Positions 1-8,148 of a DNA stretch of 64,000 bases are shown here, in pieces (position 1 is the stretch's first letter; the number at the start of each line of letters is the position of its first letter). Source of the stretch: Vibrio cyclitrophicus (lineage in GTDB: Bacteria > Pseudomonadota > Gammaproteobacteria > Enterobacterales > Vibrionaceae); contig NZ_AP025480.1 in NCBI RefSeq assembly GCF_024347435.1, forward strand, positions 2,604,001 through 2,668,000. Direction: 5' to 3'. The notes beneath the pieces are model-generated. The model saw only the letters and a list, made by a program, of their open reading frames with translations, was not told the DNA's origin and ran no database searches. Position numbers and translations under genes: made by a program.

Positions 1-55
1 AAAAGTAGCAGAAGTTGGAAAGTAACATATTAAGCCAAGTTGAGCGCACGCTTTG

Positions 56-784
56 TTAGCGCGTTTTGTTCCAATAAACAATCTCTCGAACTCGTCCGTT
101 CTGGTCGACATCCGCCTCTCCACCAACATCTGAAGGCTCAGGTAAGGTCGATAGTTGCGGAGCGTAATAGGCAACCAACATAAGTACGAACGCATCGTAA
201 ATATCGTCTATCGCGACGTCTTTACGCTTGGTATTTGAAATGGCCAACGACAAGCCGTCACACCATTGAGGGGCGAGTTGCTGAATAATAGAAAGCCGTT
301 CCTCTTTGCCTTCTAGTGTTCGTTTGGAAAAGGTCAACGGTTCGCCTTTCAAAGCTGCAAACACGACCTCAGGATGTGATTCTCTTATAGAAAGATCTGG
401 ATGAGCTTCAATGAGTTCATCAAGCTCACGGATCTTGGGCACAATTCCCCAAGTCTGTTTAGAAAACTTCTTATCAAGCTGCTCCACATTTGCACTGCAC
501 GCCGCAATGTAATCGGTTTGATAAACCGCCTCACGACACGGTACCGGAAACACCGAAGATCCACGTTTGCTGGTAAGAAAACGCCTTGCTGCTTTGTCGC
601 ATAATCTATCCGGAGTCTGTGAATCGCTAAAACCAATCGGCATATCGATTAACGTTGTTGCTCCCGTAAGATCGTCAAGCAACTCATCTAGGGTCTTTAC
701 CACCTTGAACTCAGGTGGCTCATTGCCAGAGACAATCCAAGCGATCCACCCCGCCTTGCAGCCATCAATTCCGATGTATTTCAT
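56..784 (-). CDS. DUF429 family protein
   Basis: About 242 residues. The N-terminus MKYIGIDGCKAGWIAW, followed by a strand ending in LIDMPIGF and later RESHPEVVFAAL, is the pattern of the DUF429 family, predicted RNase H-fold nucleases with no established substrate. The family assignment is from motif recognition; the nuclease role is a family-level prediction. I start at the ATG at 784 rather than six codons further upstream, because it gives the family N-terminus MKYIGIDG and has a GAGAAA stretch just upstream. It lies tail-out from the YeeE-like gene, 45 bases upstream of it, on the same strand. It may or may not belong to the island to its right. Confidence 0.8.
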   Translation of the reverse strand: MKYIGIDGCKAGWIAWIVSGNEPPEFKVVKTLDELLDDLTGATTLIDMPIGFSDSQTPDRLCDKAARRFLTSKRGSSVFPVPCREAVYQTDYIAACSANVEQLDKKFSKQTWGIVPKIRELDELIEAHPDLSIRESHPEVVFAALKGEPLTFSKRTLEGKEERLSIIQQLAPQWCDGLSLAISNTKRKDVAIDDIYDAFVLMLVAYYAPQLSTLPEPSDVGGEADVDQNGRVREIVYWNKTR

Positions 785-829
785 TGTTTTCTCAAATTGC
801 AAACTTACACTAGCTTGTACTTTCGCTAA

Positions 830-1732
830 CTATCGACTTTGAATCAACTTAACTCCGGTATATATGCCAATAATGATACTCAACACAGAAAATCCACCTG
901 CTAGAGAAAGCACTGGCATCGCCACTAACAGCTGAGTATCATTCCCGCCACCAGCCATTACGGCTCCAAAGCCCATAAGCATCCCTGCAACTAAGTGTTT
1001 GCCAAATCGACGTATAGAGCTCAGCCTCAAAGAAAACGATCCAGTAAATAACGCGGCGCTAACCATTCCAACTAACAGCGAGATCATCAATATAAAGCGT
1101 TCACTGCTTGGCCAAGCTTCAGCTCTTCCATGCCAGAGTGAAGTCCCCATAGATTTCAACAACCCACTTGGCGTCCAATGTGGTTCATAAAGGAATACAA
1201 AGCCTGCCGTTAACCCAATCCCCAGCATTGATAACCATAACTTACGATTTACCGCATTCATGAAATAACAACTCACCACAATTGTGAACGAGATACTTCC
1301 AAGGAATACGTATCTAGAAAATTCGGACAGTACCAACCTAGCTCCTTTCAACTCCGAAGGCAAAACTGGAGCAAACACCAACCAAGCAACAAACCAACCG
1401 AATATAGTCGCCAACATAACCACTTCGCCGCGAGCTAACCGACTCACTGTAGAAACCCCACAACCACTGTTGATTGCCGCGCCAATACCAAACAGAAAGC
1501 CACCAAGCAATGAGAACAAACTCGGCCAAAATGCAGTGGATAAAAGCCGCCCTTCTACGACAGAACCTAGAGCCATAGAAACCCAAGCCAGCGAACCACT
1601 AAACACAATCGCGATGATGAACATCGGTGATCCGTTTATTGCCTCCTTTACTCCTCTCACCATACAAAGGCCCGTAGTTTGGGCAAGATACCCCAACAAA
1701 AAGATGCAGAGTAAAGCAAGAATAAACAACAT
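830..1732 (-). CDS. YeeE/YedE-like sulfur-compound transporter
   Basis: A 300-residue integral membrane protein with about nine hydrophobic segments. It resembles the YeeE/YedE (sulphur transport) family, whose characterised members import thiosulfate through conserved cysteines. Two of those cysteines are visible: Cys23 in QTTGLCMVRG and Cys91 in INSGCGVSTVSR. The third repeat, GFGAVMAGGGNDTQLL near residue 260, has Gly where the family usually has Cys before Asn. Transport of a sulfur compound is therefore likely, but substrate and activity are uncertain. The gene is divergent from the small gene at 1812 and sits 2.6 kb from a cysteine desulfurase and other DNA-sulfur genes, a suggestive but unproven link. 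Confidence 0.75.
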   Translation of the reverse strand: MLFILALLCIFLLGYLAQTTGLCMVRGVKEAINGSPMFIIAIVFSGSLAWVSMALGSVVEGRLLSTAFWPSLFSLLGGFLFGIGAAINSGCGVSTVSRLARGEVVMLATIFGWFVAWLVFAPVLPSELKGARLVLSEFSRYVFLGSISFTIVVSCYFMNAVNRKLWLSMLGIGLTAGFVFLYEPHWTPSGLLKSMGTSLWHGRAEAWPSSERFILMISLLVGMVSAALFTGSFSLRLSSIRRFGKHLVAGMLMGFGAVMAGGGNDTQLLVAMPVLSLAGGFSVLSIIIGIYTGVKLIQSR

Positions 1733-1811
1733 ACATAGCCCCCGAATTGCATTGATTTTGCTGTCGTCGTCCGTTAAATATAGTAGGAAGCAAGAACCCT
1801 AAGGACAGAAT

Positions 1812-2339
1812 ATGCACCACAAGCTTATTGATTGGCATAAGTCTCGGCACCCTAATTACTTAGGAGACAACAAGGTTAATAAACTTTCTGCCACTGAGCT
1901 TCAGTGTTTAGTGGTTCAAATTTTACAGCCTATCGAACGCTCACTAGGAGAAGTAACGGTGACCTATGGTTATACAAGCCATACCCTTTTAAGGTGGATA
2001 TTGAAAAATAGCCCTGGAGATATGGCGCCCAATATTGACCAACATGCCTCTATGGAACTCAACTCCCGGGATAGCCGTATCTGTAAGCGCAATGGGGCTG
2101 CGTGTGATATTTATGTTGAAGGGTATGAGCAACGTATGGATGAGGTCGCTCGATTTATCTGCACGCATTTGGAGTTCGACCGCCTCTATTTTTATGGCAA
2201 AGATAAACCTCTGCATATTAGCGTTGGGTCTGATAATTCGAAATACGCCCTTATCCGACAACGCCGAAGTGATGGGCTTCGCGTAAACACAAAAAGTGTA
2301 AAAGGCAGCGCCACACAGGCATTGTTTGATGATTTATAA
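1812..2339 (+). CDS. hypothetical protein, possibly peptidase M15-like fold
   Basis: 175 residues, no signal peptide or membrane segment. I do not recognise it with certainty. The central part (DQHASMELN around 76-84, NGAACDIYV at 95-102, then FDRLYFYG and PLHISVG near 122-139) recalls the zinc-binding layout of M15-type peptidases, with His78, Asp99 and His135 as possible ligands. The His-to-Asp spacing is longer than usual, so activity is doubtful. The ATG has a good ribosome site (AAGGA six bases upstream). It ends 26 bases before the phosphorothioation-associated methyltransferase gene, so the two probably form one transcript and may work together. Confidence 0.6.
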   Translation: MHHKLIDWHKSRHPNYLGDNKVNKLSATELQCLVVQILQPIERSLGEVTVTYGYTSHTLLRWILKNSPGDMAPNIDQHASMELNSRDSRICKRNGAACDIYVEGYEQRMDEVARFICTHLEFDRLYFYGKDKPLHISVGSDNSKYALIRQRRSDGLRVNTKSVKGSATQALFDDL

Positions 2340-2365
2340 TCTTCAAAAACACCTAAGGAATAGGA

Positions 2366-4387
2366 ATGAACGAAGAGCTATTTACTGAACTTACCTCTCA
2401 AATAAAAGTTGGAAAACACCTTCCCGATGCTATTTATCTTCATAAAGACGCATTCAGCGCATTGCCTAAAGTATTAACACAGTTCATTCCAGCCGTAGCA
2501 AAAGCCGTTAACTTAAATGAAGAAGACTGGAACCTCGTTAAGCTGTTTAAAAAAGAGTTCCGTTTATCTCTTCTTCATTACCCTGATTTTTATACTGATT
2601 CCTATCCCGCATTAAAACAAAGTCTCAATGTCGACCTCTCTAAGCTAAGCCACAAAATTACAGGCTATCGCGAATCTGAAAACCCGCCGATCTTACATCG
2701 AAAAGAAACCATGGTTTTGCCAACGAGTGAATATTACGAGCACTTCATTTCACTCACACAAGAAGGCGAGAATGCAGGCTTATACGAAAACAGCCGTTTG
2801 ATTGGTTTTAAACGTTCTTGGGAAAACCTAATAGCACGCCATGGTTACGAGCTTGTCGATGGTCGACTATTCCGATTCTCCTCTGTGACAACGCAAGAAG
2901 AGGCTGGGATTGATAGGCACAGAACGGCCATCGTGCGCCATGAACTCTCTGCACCAATGAAGACTCTCGTTAAACATGGTTACTTAAAAGGCGAACACTC
3001 AATTTTCGATTATGGCTGTGGCCGCGGAGACGATTTAAGAGAGCTCGAAGCACATGGCCTTGACGCTCTGGGTTGGGATCCGAACTTTCAACCCGACAAC
3101 GACAAATCCAATTCTGATATCGTAAACATAGGGTTTGTTCTTAACGTAATAGAAGATCAAGATGAAAGACTCGATGCCCTACTAGGCGCATGGGAGCTAG
3201 CAGATAAATTTCTGGTGGTTTCTGTCATGCTGGCTAACGAAAACTACATTGCTCAGTTCAAACCTTATAAAGATGGGGTCATTACCTCTCGTAACACCTT
3301 CCAAAAGTACTACGCGCAATCTGAGATCAAAGCATACATAGAAAGAAGCCTTCAAGAAGACGCAATTACCGTCGCGCCCGGTATTTTCTATATATTCAAA
3401 GACAAACTCGAAGAACAGCAATACCTACAGAGTAAATACAAACGACACCACAAGTGGCAACAACTGACTTCGCCAGAACCTATAGAAGCTAAAGATAAAG
3501 CCAAGCTACTTATCACTCAGCATCAAGATTTGTTCAACAGCTTTTGGAATACCTGCTTAGAGCTAGGGCGTATTCCAGCCAACGACGAATTTGAACACTC
3601 TGACAAAATCCGAGAGCTGATCGGCTCACACAAAAAAGTGTTCAACTTGCTGCAAGAGATGTTTGATACCCAAGAGTTTGAACAAGCAGAAAAGAGCCGA
3701 AAAGAAGATCTTCTCCTCTACTTTGCTATTGGACTGTTTGAGAAAAGAAAACCCTATACACAGCAACCAGACCCCCTTAAGCGCGACATCAAAGCCTTGT
3801 TTGATGATTACAAAACCGCGATCAACCTAGCTGCAGAATTACTGTTCGCGATTGCAGATATCGACTTAATCCAGCAGCAGTGCCAGAAAGCACATAACCA
3901 GTTACCAGCAAGCCTACTCAACGAAGGACATTCACTGATCCTACATCGAGACTATATTGATGATTTGCCATTACTGCTACGAGTCTACGTAGGCGCAGGG
4001 CTGCAAATGTATGGCGAACTGGATGAAGAAATAGACCTAATTAAAATTCATATCACATCCGGGAAACTCACCCTCACCGCCTATGATGACTTTGAAAAAT
4101 CCGTGCCGTTCTTAGTAGAACGCATAAAAATAAAGATGGCAGAGCAAGACATCGATTTCTTCGACTACGTTAATGAAGATCGCAGGCCGCCACTGCTTAA
4201 TAAGCACCTTTATATGCCAACCGAGCACGAGAACTACAAGAAACAACAGAGCTTCGACAAAAGGTTGGCGAAGCTCATGGATATAAATTGGAACAAGGAA
4301 GCTATCTTATATCGAAGTGAATACGATGTATTGTTGCAGAAAAACCAAAAGCAAGTCGCTAACTTTACTTTAAAGGCTGCTGGTTAA
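2366..4387 (+). CDS. DNA phosphorothioation-associated putative methyltransferase
   Basis: 673 residues. A Rossmann methyltransferase core begins near residue 213 with FDYGCGRGDDLRELEAHG (SAM-binding motif I), then a GWDPNF segment and DIVNIGFVLNVIEDQDERL. The preceding DRHRTAIVRHELSAPMKTLV block and the overall layout match the family annotated as dnd-associated putative methyltransferase (TIGR04096 type). The SAM site is seen directly; a DNA substrate is an inference from gene context. The C-terminal half is alpha-helical and unassigned. It follows the 175-residue gene by 26 bases with an AAGGAATAGG ribosome site, and its stop codon abuts the stop of the convergent cysteine desulfurase gene with no gap. 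Confidence 0.8.
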   Translation: MNEELFTELTSQIKVGKHLPDAIYLHKDAFSALPKVLTQFIPAVAKAVNLNEEDWNLVKLFKKEFRLSLLHYPDFYTDSYPALKQSLNVDLSKLSHKITGYRESENPPILHRKETMVLPTSEYYEHFISLTQEGENAGLYENSRLIGFKRSWENLIARHGYELVDGRLFRFSSVTTQEEAGIDRHRTAIVRHELSAPMKTLVKHGYLKGEHSIFDYGCGRGDDLRELEAHGLDALGWDPNFQPDNDKSNSDIVNIGFVLNVIEDQDERLDALLGAWELADKFLVVSVMLANENYIAQFKPYKDGVITSRNTFQKYYAQSEIKAYIERSLQEDAITVAPGIFYIFKDKLEEQQYLQSKYKRHHKWQQLTSPEPIEAKDKAKLLITQHQDLFNSFWNTCLELGRIPANDEFEHSDKIRELIGSHKKVFNLLQEMFDTQEFEQAEKSRKEDLLLYFAIGLFEKRKPYTQQPDPLKRDIKALFDDYKTAINLAAELLFAIADIDLIQQQCQKAHNQLPASLLNEGHSLILHRDYIDDLPLLLRVYVGAGLQMYGELDEEIDLIKIHITSGKLTLTAYDDFEKSVPFLVERIKIKMAEQDIDFFDYVNEDRRPPLLNKHLYMPTEHENYKKQQSFDKRLAKLMDINWNKEAILYRSEYDVLLQKNQKQVANFTLKAAG

Positions 4388-5434
4388 CTAGACTTTGTAA
4401 GGGGGTAAGCTAATACGATATGTACGACGAGCTTCTTCCTCTGACAAGCCTATAGCACTTAGAACATGAGATGGAGTGTTAGACATAGCATTACACGCAG
4501 AGCCTTGAGAAATTAGCCAGTCTCGCTCTTTAGTAAATAGTTTCACTTCATCACCACTTTCAAACGTAATGTTCCAAGTAGTAGGTAGAACGTTATCACC
4601 ACCATTGCGGCTAAAACAGTATTTACTTATTATATCTTCAAACTCAATCTGTTGATCAGATGCCTCGGAAGGAAAATGTTCAACTGCCACCCCTAAACCA
4701 ACAATTAAAGGGGTTGGGGATGTTCCACCTCGTAAGCCAAGCTCTTGGCCTCCACCATGGATCAATGGTACTAGCTCAGATTCGCGAGCATCTCTAACGT
4801 AAAGTACACCAATCCCTTTAGGGCCATAGATTTTATGCCCTGACAATGAAAGCATATCGATATTCATATCATCTACATCAATATCTAACTTACAAAAGCT
4901 CTGAGCTGCATCTGTATGGAAGGGGATATCGTGATCAAACGCTACTTCACCTATCTCCTCAATTGGTTGAATGGTGCCCAACTCGTTGTTCACATGATGT
5001 ATTGAGATAAGTAGAGTGTTAGGCCTTATAGCATTTTCTACTTGTTCCGCTGAAACAACCCCATCCACGTTAGGCTGTAAATAGGTAACTTCAAACCCAA
5101 GCTCCTCTAAGTAAGCACAAGTATTCAAAATACACTTATGTTCAATCGAAGAAGTTATCAAATGTCCTTTTTCATTTAAGTGCTTAAACGCAAGACCTTT
5201 AATGGCCAAATTGTTTGATTCACTTGCTCCACTAGTGAAAATGATCTCACTAGGCATAGCTGCTATTTTATCAGCAATTAATTCGCGAGCCTGTTGTATG
5301 GCACTCGAGGCCTTTTCAGCTTCAACATGAGCTGCAGAAGGGTTGGCAAAGTTGTAATTTTGCCAAGAGGCCATAGCTTCTAAAGCTTCCGTAGATACCG
5401 GTGTTGATGCCGCATAATCAAAATATTTAGTCAT
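4388..5434 (-). CDS. dndA: cysteine desulfurase, DndA/IscS type
   Basis: 348-residue class V aminotransferase-fold enzyme. It takes sulfur from L-cysteine through PLP and holds it as a persulfide for transfer to a partner. Visible are the PLP lysine in LSGHKIYGPKG (Lys201), the PLP-binding HTDAAQS segment, RGGTSPTPL, and the catalytic Cys314 in SQGSACNAMSNTPSHVL. Length and motifs fit DndA better than the longer housekeeping IscS. It is the last gene of the minus-strand island operon. The ATG at 5434 overlaps the end of the preceding gene (ATGACTAA), so I prefer it to a TTG four codons upstream. Likely role: sulfur donor for the DndC-like protein at 17356. Confidence 0.88.
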   Translation of the reverse strand: MTKYFDYAASTPVSTEALEAMASWQNYNFANPSAAHVEAEKASSAIQQARELIADKIAAMPSEIIFTSGASESNNLAIKGLAFKHLNEKGHLITSSIEHKCILNTCAYLEELGFEVTYLQPNVDGVVSAEQVENAIRPNTLLISIHHVNNELGTIQPIEEIGEVAFDHDIPFHTDAAQSFCKLDIDVDDMNIDMLSLSGHKIYGPKGIGVLYVRDARESELVPLIHGGGQELGLRGGTSPTPLIVGLGVAVEHFPSEASDQQIEFEDIISKYCFSRNGGDNVLPTTWNITFESGDEVKLFTKERDWLISQGSACNAMSNTPSHVLSAIGLSEEEARRTYRISLPPYKV

Positions 5435-5894
5435 TGTTTGCTGCAAGGTGTTCTAAAACTCTATTGAACAATGTATTCGAACCTATGTCTTCACTCAGGT
5501 TTTCTAGAATCCAGTTACTTACTATCTCTAGACCACCATTACAGTATGCTTCGAAATGCTTAATAGCATTAGGAAGATTTTCATTTTTAAGAACATCTAA
5601 ACTCGGCTCTTTACTTAACGCTATTAGATAAATATATGCATCGTGTTTAGTTCTACTGTACGTATCTAGCGTTATTGGTATCTTTTTGCCACCAGAAATA
5701 GGCTTATAATTTTCGTTTTCGAGCCCGATTAAAGCCGCAAAAACCATTAGCTCTTTTACTGTTTTAAAGATGATACTTTGCTGACTACCTTGCTCTGTTG
5801 CTTTGGTACGAGTACTACAAAACCTAGTGACGAGATTGTCATACTTCGAATCTCGATACACGTTTAAATCTCTCCATGCTGTTTCAGCCGACAT
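5427..5894 (-). CDS. dnd system-associated protein (type 4 family)
   Basis: 155 residues, soluble, mostly helical. The blocks IIFKTVKELMVFAALIGLENENY, PITLDTYSRTKHDAYIYLIALSK and FEAYCNGGLEIVSNWI fit the family annotated as dnd system-associated protein 4 (TIGR04062 type), whose biochemical role is unknown. The assignment is by pattern and by its place between DndD-like and DndA-like genes. It starts one base after the DndD-like stop codon and its end overlaps the cysteine desulfurase start, so translation is probably coupled on both sides. It is not clearly DndE, which is usually shorter and lysine-rich. Confidence 0.7.
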   Translation of the reverse strand: MSAETAWRDLNVYRDSKYDNLVTRFCSTRTKATEQGSQQSIIFKTVKELMVFAALIGLENENYKPISGGKKIPITLDTYSRTKHDAYIYLIALSKEPSLDVLKNENLPNAIKHFEAYCNGGLEIVSNWILENLSEDIGSNTLFNRVLEHLAANND

Positions 5895-5895
5895 A

Positions 5896-7926
5896 TCAAT
5901 GCACCTCCTCGATAGTCACTTTGTCAAACTCACTAGCGAACCTGACAACATCATGCTGATTCTCACCAACTGTCAACTTGGTTGGATACGCCCCCTTAAA
6001 CTCATCTTCAGTGAGTACTGTGTGTTGAACTAGGTTGTACTCCTTTCCAACTCGATCTCTTAAACCGATGTCTGTATGGGATTCGGTCCACTGGGCTTGA
6101 GAAAACATAAACACACATTGCTCGACCGAGTTGGCAATAAACTTAACAAGCTCACGACCATTATCTGGGCCTATAAAAGCTAGTATCGAATCTGCTACAA
6201 AAGGAGCTATCGTACCAGGTGTTAACAGATAACGACTGCTTGTCGCTCTATCTTTCGCAAACTCGATCAATGCTACAATAAAAGAAATGGCTAACATTGC
6301 CTGGTAGCCATTACCAGCGGCAACTGGCTGATTATTCGCATCCACTATTCTCCAAGCACCCTTTCCGTCTTTTGCTGCTGTGTAACCATTGAATGCCACT
6401 TTCGCAAACAAATCCTGCATTTTCTTTAAAAGAATATCATCTACGCCCTCTGAGGCTTTAGCCAACTCAGAGTTATATAACTCGAGAATCTTAGTGGTAG
6501 CAGAAATCAGATTTTCTGCTTTCACTAGCTGCGGCTGCGACATTGAAAATCGGTGCAATTTCTCATCGATATCAAGAATATCTAACTTGTCTTGCAGAAC
6601 AGAGTTTTTCTTTCTTGCTAACTGTTGCGTCACGAAATTCAATTTAGCTTTTAAACTATCTCGTTGTTCTTCTTTTTGAGAGAGATCTCCAATATTGATA
6701 TTTTTCAGCTGCGCAGACAGTTCATTGACTATATTTTTCTGTTCTTCCTCATCTCTCTCACACTGACTAATGCTATTTAGGTAGTCTCTCATATGAGTGA
6801 AAGACATAGAGCTCTGCCCCTTTAGTTGATTATGCAACTCTAGCGTTCTTTTCCACCTAACTTTCAACTCAGGGTCAACCGAATATTTTGAGAAACTACT
6901 TAAAATCGCATGAGCATCAGAGCCTTCATGAACTTCACTACCACAGATACATGAAGCATTACTAAATATTTCTTCAAGCAGCCTTCTATCTACGGAGAAC
7001 TTCAACTTTTCTTTAAGTTCTTCTGTATTAATTTCATCTAATGAAAGCTGTTCTAGCTTCGCTGTATACGCATTAGTAAACCAGGAAGCTAATTTCATGT
7101 CTTTGCCATTCAACAGCTTGGTTTTCTCTTGCTGAATGCGATTAAAGCTATTTTCAGCAATATCTCTTTCTTTGGCTTTCTTCTTAACAGACTCTACGTC
7201 CGAAGATAGTATCACCCTAGTAAGCTCATCTATATCTTTGTTGAGTTTAACTTCCTCATGCTCTAGTTCATCAACTTTCTTGATGTCATCGGTTAAACGC
7301 TTATCAATTTGTTCTTTATCCCTCAGGAGCCTAGCTGACTCTCCTGAAGTATCGAGCTCTTTAAGAGTTTTTTGATACTTAGTATTTACGGCTTTCAAAT
7401 GTTTAATCGTTTTGGTAGCTACTGTAAAGCCTAGAACTTCTTCAATTGACTTTGTAACGTACTTAAAATCATTCGCACTATTTAAAGTGCCCTCTCCTTC
7501 ACCTTGGTAGAAAAAGAATCCAGACATTTCTTTTGGCAGAATAGTATTAATAAAATACTGTGGTTGAGCTTGTTCTGTGTACTGCCCGTTTTCTATGAGA
7601 TATACGCGAAAATCGACCCTACCAGTATTTTTCATAAAGCGCCGAACTTCGTATATTTTAGTATCATGAACAAGTTGTATAAACACGTGAAAACTTAGTT
7701 CACCTTTTGCCTTTGCATGCTTATTTATTAAGTCTTTTTTGTCCAAAAGGTTTTTTGTCAGTTCTTCATACAAGCACCAACGCATAGCATTCAACAAAGC
7801 CGTCTTACCACCATTGTTTTCGCCGTGAATAAGGGTTACATTTTTGAGTGCATCAGTAGAAAAGTCTAAAGTTTGTTTACCATAGAACTGACGAAAGTTC
7901 TTAAGCTCAATACTAATCAACTTCAT
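5896..7926 (-). CDS. DndD-like SMC/Rad50-type ATPase
   Basis: 676 residues. The N-terminus KLISIELKNFRQFYGKQTLDF and Walker A HGENNGGKT (residues 34-42) are typical of DndD and other RecF/Rad50-like ATPases. Residues about 175-260 and 390-460 are coiled coil, flanking a CICG hook-like motif at 326-329. DndD proteins supply ATP-driven DNA remodelling for sulfur insertion. The C-terminal ATPase half is atypical: the ABC signature region reads VAAGNGYQAM (535-544) instead of a LSxGE form, and the Walker B-like PFVADSILAF lacks the usual Asp-Glu pair. The start overlaps the end of the 77-residue gene by 14 bases. The family call is sound; equivalence to dndD is less sure. Confidence 0.78.
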   Translation of the reverse strand: MKLISIELKNFRQFYGKQTLDFSTDALKNVTLIHGENNGGKTALLNAMRWCLYEELTKNLLDKKDLINKHAKAKGELSFHVFIQLVHDTKIYEVRRFMKNTGRVDFRVYLIENGQYTEQAQPQYFINTILPKEMSGFFFYQGEGEGTLNSANDFKYVTKSIEEVLGFTVATKTIKHLKAVNTKYQKTLKELDTSGESARLLRDKEQIDKRLTDDIKKVDELEHEEVKLNKDIDELTRVILSSDVESVKKKAKERDIAENSFNRIQQEKTKLLNGKDMKLASWFTNAYTAKLEQLSLDEINTEELKEKLKFSVDRRLLEEIFSNASCICGSEVHEGSDAHAILSSFSKYSVDPELKVRWKRTLELHNQLKGQSSMSFTHMRDYLNSISQCERDEEEQKNIVNELSAQLKNINIGDLSQKEEQRDSLKAKLNFVTQQLARKKNSVLQDKLDILDIDEKLHRFSMSQPQLVKAENLISATTKILELYNSELAKASEGVDDILLKKMQDLFAKVAFNGYTAAKDGKGAWRIVDANNQPVAAGNGYQAMLAISFIVALIEFAKDRATSSRYLLTPGTIAPFVADSILAFIGPDNGRELVKFIANSVEQCVFMFSQAQWTESHTDIGLRDRVGKEYNLVQHTVLTEDEFKGAYPTKLTVGENQHDVVRFASEFDKVTIEEVH

Positions 7927-8146
7927 GGTTATTTATCTCTTCTGCATATTTATCAATAATATCTCTAACCTTACCTTGAATCCTAGACTCTTGAGAGTCA
8001 CCGTAATAATTTCTACGCTCAAGTTCGATGATTTCACAAGCAGCTTTATGAACAGGCGACTTATTTGAATATATACCTTTCAGGTCTTCTGTTTCTTTTT
8101 CAATCTCATCAAACAGAGATTTAAGGCTATCTAAATCAAAACTCAT
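7913..8146 (-). CDS. small acidic hypothetical protein
   Basis: 77 residues, acidic and helical (LKSLFDEIEKETEDLKG, then RIQGKVRDIIDKYAEEI). I recognise no family. It is real by context: the ATG lies two bases after the stop of the helicase gene and its 3' end overlaps the DndD-like start by 14 bases, an arrangement expected for translational coupling. It could be a small subunit or adaptor of the DndD-like or helicase protein. It is shorter than usual DndE and I see no DndE motif. Confidence 0.7.
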   Translation of the reverse strand: MSFDLDSLKSLFDEIEKETEDLKGIYSNKSPVHKAACEIIELERRNYYGDSQESRIQGKVRDIIDKYAEEINNHEVD

Positions 8147-8148
8147 GG

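Noticed and set aside
1284..1802. 172-residue plus-strand frame opposite the YeeE-like gene
   Set aside because: Composition is that of an antisense shadow; the minus-strand frame has clear membrane-protein family motifs.
5427..5894. DndE for the 155-residue protein
   Set aside because: It is longer than DndE and its blocks fit the dnd-associated type 4 family better.
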